64,000 nucleotides of DNA from Firmicutes bacterium UBA5010 (GTDB lineage Bacteria > Bacillota > Clostridia > Tissierellales > Sedimentibacteraceae), in assembly GCA_002396645.1 (NCBI GenBank), contig DGYI01000003.1:42551-106550 (forward strand), read 5' to 3'. Shown piece by piece: positions 61,928 through 64,000 of this stretch. The first letter of the stretch is position 1. The number at the start of each line of letters is the position of its first letter. The notes below the pieces were generated by a model. The model did not search any database. It was given only the letters and a program-made list of their open reading frames with translations, and was not told where the DNA came from. Position numbers and translations under genes: made by a program.

Positions 61928-62842
61928 ATGAAGAAACTAAACTTAACATGGGACGGAGTATATGATGATACAGGCTATTTATTTTCTTTCGCAAAATCTT
62001 TAGCTGCGGCTGTAAAAAACAGTCCTTACGGCGAATTTTATGAGGATATTATTGCAAGCAGCGGTTTTGCTTTTCGTATGTGGGCAGCTGATGATCTTTG
62101 TACGAGCGCTATGAGTATATGGGAATTTAACAAGCAAAAACAGTGGGTAGAAAATGGCGGAATAATCTGTGATTATGTTGAACGATTATGGGATCAGGAT
62201 AATATTGAAGAAGAAAGACGTCTTGCTGCCCATGATATGATCAGAAAATCTATTGACAGCGGAATTGCTGCAATTGCTTGGGATATAGGCATCCCTGAAT
62301 GGGGACTTATCACAGGCTATGATGATGACCGAAAAAAATATACGACTCTTTCTATAACGGGAGCAGAAGATGAAATAGATTATTCATCTTTGGGTAAACG
62401 TGAGATTCCGATTTTAAATGTTTTGACAATAGCGGGTAAAAGCAATAAATCACAAGAGGATATCATATCAGATACCTTAAAACTTGCAAAGTCACATCTA
62501 AAAGGAGAAGAATGGTCTGAAAATGCAAAAGGTCTGGACGCATATCCTATACTGATTAAGCATTTTGAATGTGATTTTAACCCTGATATTTTGTGGAATA
62601 TGGAATACTATCTGGGAACATATACATCACTGAAATGGTATGCGTGGAAATTTTTTGAGAAATACGATTTAACAGAGCTTTGTGAAATTTATAAAAGTGT
62701 ATACGAGTTATGGAAAAAGTCCTTTGAGCTCAAAAAAACTACAGACATATCCGTAAAACAGAATAGGGAAAAGATTTCCAACTTTCTTAAAACAGCAGAA
62801 GAACTTGAAAAGCAAGCAGTATTGCGTGAACTGTTTAACTAA
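61928..62842 (+). CDS. Uncharacterised 304-residue protein coupled to AraC regulator
   Basis: No family is recognised with confidence. The soluble protein begins NLTWDGVYDDTGYLFSFAKS and has SSGFAFRMWAADDLCTSAMS, IAAIAWDIGIPEWGLITGYD and PDILWNMEYYLGTYTSLKWY, followed by a helical C terminus rich in Lys/Glu. The arrangement (N-terminal FAFRMW...C, then a beta-rich 'W-D-I-G-I-P-E-W-G-L-I-T-G-Y' strand pair) is faintly reminiscent of BtrH/papain-like proteins, which is a weak guess. GGAGGAAGT ribosome binding site is inside the AraC gene end; the two genes are translationally coupled. Confidence 0.7.
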   Translation: MKKLNLTWDGVYDDTGYLFSFAKSLAAAVKNSPYGEFYEDIIASSGFAFRMWAADDLCTSAMSIWEFNKQKQWVENGGIICDYVERLWDQDNIEEERRLAAHDMIRKSIDSGIAAIAWDIGIPEWGLITGYDDDRKKYTTLSITGAEDEIDYSSLGKREIPILNVLTIAGKSNKSQEDIISDTLKLAKSHLKGEEWSENAKGLDAYPILIKHFECDFNPDILWNMEYYLGTYTSLKWYAWKFFEKYDLTELCEIYKSVYELWKKSFELKKTTDISVKQNREKISNFLKTAEELEKQAVLRELFN

Positions 62843-62933
62843 ATATCTGTTTTGTAAGAACTGCTTGATTTATTAAAAATATATAGTAATTTTTTAAAAG
62901 TATCAAATACAAAAATAAAAAGGAATAAATAAT

Positions 62934-63722
62934 ATGCTTATAAAAAGCAAAGATAATCAAAAAATAAAGCTGCTGCGAAGTCTTGAGAATAAAAAGTCAA
63001 GAGATTCTCAAGGTCTTTATCTTGTGGAAGGTATAAAGTTAATAAAAGAAGCTTTAAAAGAAAATGCCGGCTTTGAGCTTATCTTTATATCTGAGAGTTT
63101 ATATAATAAGAATGAGATTTCAGACTTGTTAGAACTTCTTGACGAGAAAAAAATAGAATATCATTCCGTAGAGGATAATTTGTTTAAAAATATTTCAAAT
63201 ACTGTAAATTCTCAAGGAATTATAGCGGCTGTAAAAAAGCCTGATTATGATATTGAAACTATCATTAAAAACTATAAATTTATAGTATTTTGTGACAAGC
63301 TTCAGGACCCGGGAAACCTTGGGACAATAATAAGGACGGCAGATGCTTTTGGTCCGTGTGCTGTTGTTTTATCTCCTCTATGTGTAGATGCCTATAATGA
63401 TAAAACAGTCAGAGCTTGCGCAGGTGCAATTTTTAGAGTTCCTGTCATAGATGTAGATAATGTTCTTGATTTTGTAAGAGATTTAAGAATAAATAAGTTT
63501 ACTGTTATATCGACTGTAGTTGATTCCGACAAATCCTTTGATGACATAAAAAGTCCTGAAAAGATATGTCTTGTCATAGGAAACGAAGGCAATGGCGTAT
63601 CAAATGAGCTTAAGACTGCGTCAGATGAATGTATAACTATAAAAATGACGGGACAAACCGAATCTTTAAATGCCTCTATAGCCGCAGCAATAAGCATTTA
63701 TGAAATCAGAAAAAAGTTATAA
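62934..63722 (+). CDS. TrmH/SpoU-family RNA 2'-O-methyltransferase
   Basis: A 262-residue SPOUT enzyme: N-terminal substrate-binding domain (about 1-100, SKDNQKIKLLRSLENKKSRD then GLYLVEGIKLIKEAL) and the trefoil-knot domain with DKLQDPGNLGTIIRTADAFG, CLVIGNEGNGVS and TGQTESLNASIAAAISIYEI. It methylates rRNA or tRNA ribose with SAM; the exact site is not predictable. It has a weak AAGGAAT ribosome binding site. Confidence 0.92.
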   Translation: MLIKSKDNQKIKLLRSLENKKSRDSQGLYLVEGIKLIKEALKENAGFELIFISESLYNKNEISDLLELLDEKKIEYHSVEDNLFKNISNTVNSQGIIAAVKKPDYDIETIIKNYKFIVFCDKLQDPGNLGTIIRTADAFGPCAVVLSPLCVDAYNDKTVRACAGAIFRVPVIDVDNVLDFVRDLRINKFTVISTVVDSDKSFDDIKSPEKICLVIGNEGNGVSNELKTASDECITIKMTGQTESLNASIAAAISIYEIRKKL

Positions 63723-63755
63723 GTAAAGAATCGATACTATAAGATAAACATGCTA

Positions 63756-63784
63756 TTGACATATCTGATGTTTTTTGATATTGT
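63756..63784 (+). promoter_or_regulatory. Putative promoter of the riboswitch transcript
   Basis: TTGACA (63756-63761), 17 bp, TATTGT (63779-63784), ending about 30 nt before the aptamer. Confidence 0.65.
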
Positions 63785-63804
63785 TAATAGAACATCTGAA
63801 TACT

Positions 63805-63906
63805 ATTGGTTTTCTAGGGTTCCGTAACAGAAATTGTTAGTCTGGACCAAGAGAAAACGCATGGTCTTATAGATTGTGTACACGGTGGGATAAAAGCCTA
63901 GGAGTT
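63805..63906 (+). ncRNA. ykkC-type riboswitch aptamer, most likely guanidine-I
   Basis: The conserved blocks occur in order: CTAGGGTTCCG (63814-63824), TCTGGACCAAGAG with AAAACGCA (63841-63862), and TACACGGTGGGATAAAAGCC with TAGGAG (to 63905). These correspond to the B. subtilis ykkC blocks CTAGGGTTCCG, CTGGTCCGAGAG-AAAACACA and TACACGGAGGGA-AAAAGCCCGGGAG. Retention of the ACGG segment favours subtype 1 (guanidine) over the ppGpp/PRPP subtypes. Two deviations (GGACC for GGTCC; CAAGAG for CGAGAG) are noted. Confidence 0.88.
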
Positions 63907-63937
63907 ATTTTACAATACTCCCGGGCTTATTTTTTTG
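63894..63937 (+). terminator. Riboswitch expression-platform terminator
   Basis: AAGCCTAGGAGT, which is also the 3' part of the aptamer, pairs with ACTCCCGGGCTT, followed by ATTTTTTT. Aptamer and terminator are mutually exclusive, so ligand binding should allow read-through, an ON switch. Confidence 0.88.
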
Positions 63938-63960
63938 CTCAGAAGGAAGGAGAAAATAAT

Positions 63961-64000
63961 ATGTGGGGATTATTAATTTCAACAATTTTAACAAGTGCGG
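63961..64000 (+). CDS. Start of a riboswitch-controlled gene, cut by window edge
   Basis: ATG 63961 follows AAGGAG (63947-63952). Thirteen codons are visible: MWGLLISTILTSA, hydrophobic and therefore suggestive of a membrane protein. ykkC-I riboswitches control guanidine exporters, ABC uptake systems and urea/guanidine carboxylase genes; the family of this gene cannot be told from the fragment. Confidence 0.6.
   Translation, partial: MWGLLISTILTSA

Overview
The window is about 64 kb of AT-rich DNA with short intergenic gaps, strong GGAGG ribosome binding sites, frequent TTG/GTG starts, Rho-independent terminators and consensus TTGACA-N17-TATAAT promoters. Family content (FtsEX with an M23 activator, CsaB pyruvyl transferase, LtaS-like sulfatase, SdpR/SdpI pair, Pst-PhoPR, citrate lyase with a GntR regulator, split transketolase, KtrAB, IF3/L35/L20 operon) points to an anaerobic low-GC Firmicute of the class Clostridia. 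No rRNA, tRNA, CRISPR array, prophage or intact insertion sequence is visible. The window is ordinary chromosome with a few accessory patches.

Layout: 1-6.2 kb holds the 3' portion of ychF (minus), an amidohydrolase, an SdpR/SdpI autorepressor-immunity pair with two matching operators around its promoter, and a two-gene ABC exporter preceded by a tandem 93-bp structured repeat. 6.3-18.1 kb is the shikimate pathway: DAHP synthase, aroB, aroA, aroC, aroE, aroK and, after an interposed alpha/beta hydrolase and a TetR-controlled heterodimeric ABC exporter, aroQ. Together these seven enzymes make chorismate from PEP and erythrose 4-phosphate. 18.2-25.3 kb is the phosphate system pstSCAB-phoU-phoPR behind Pho-box-like repeats; its PstA carries an extra PDZ-like domain. 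25.4-33.2 kb is citrate fermentation: GntR regulator and citG (plus), citCDEFX (minus) and a divergent CitMHS transporter.

33.3-38.1 kb is the accessory part: an orphan FliD-like protein, a tandem-OB SSB-like protein, a tiny Cys-rich membrane protein coupled to a 43-residue lipoprotein, a DUF378 protein, a dead tyrosine recombinase, a MORN lipoprotein and more decayed coding sequence. 38.2-41.6 kb has TldE/TldD and a DUF3343 pair. 41.9-52.7 kb contains a lipid kinase, an LtaS-like sulfatase, DUF5693-CsaB-TagA cell-wall polymer genes, and transaldolase plus split transketolase (which supply erythrose 4-phosphate). 53-55.7 kb is ftsE-ftsX-M23; then a short FtsH (minus), the infC-rpmI-rplT operon with an attenuator leader and an AUU start, ktrB-ktrA, an AraC regulator with an unrecognised partner, a SpoU methyltransferase, and finally a ykkC-type (guanidine-I) riboswitch with terminator ahead of a gene cut by the window edge.

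Recurrent features outside genes are arrays of short perfect hairpins in intergenic gaps (7.2, 27.1, 33.2, 1.3, 13.9 and 22.0 kb), two of which are clearly copies of the same modular element.
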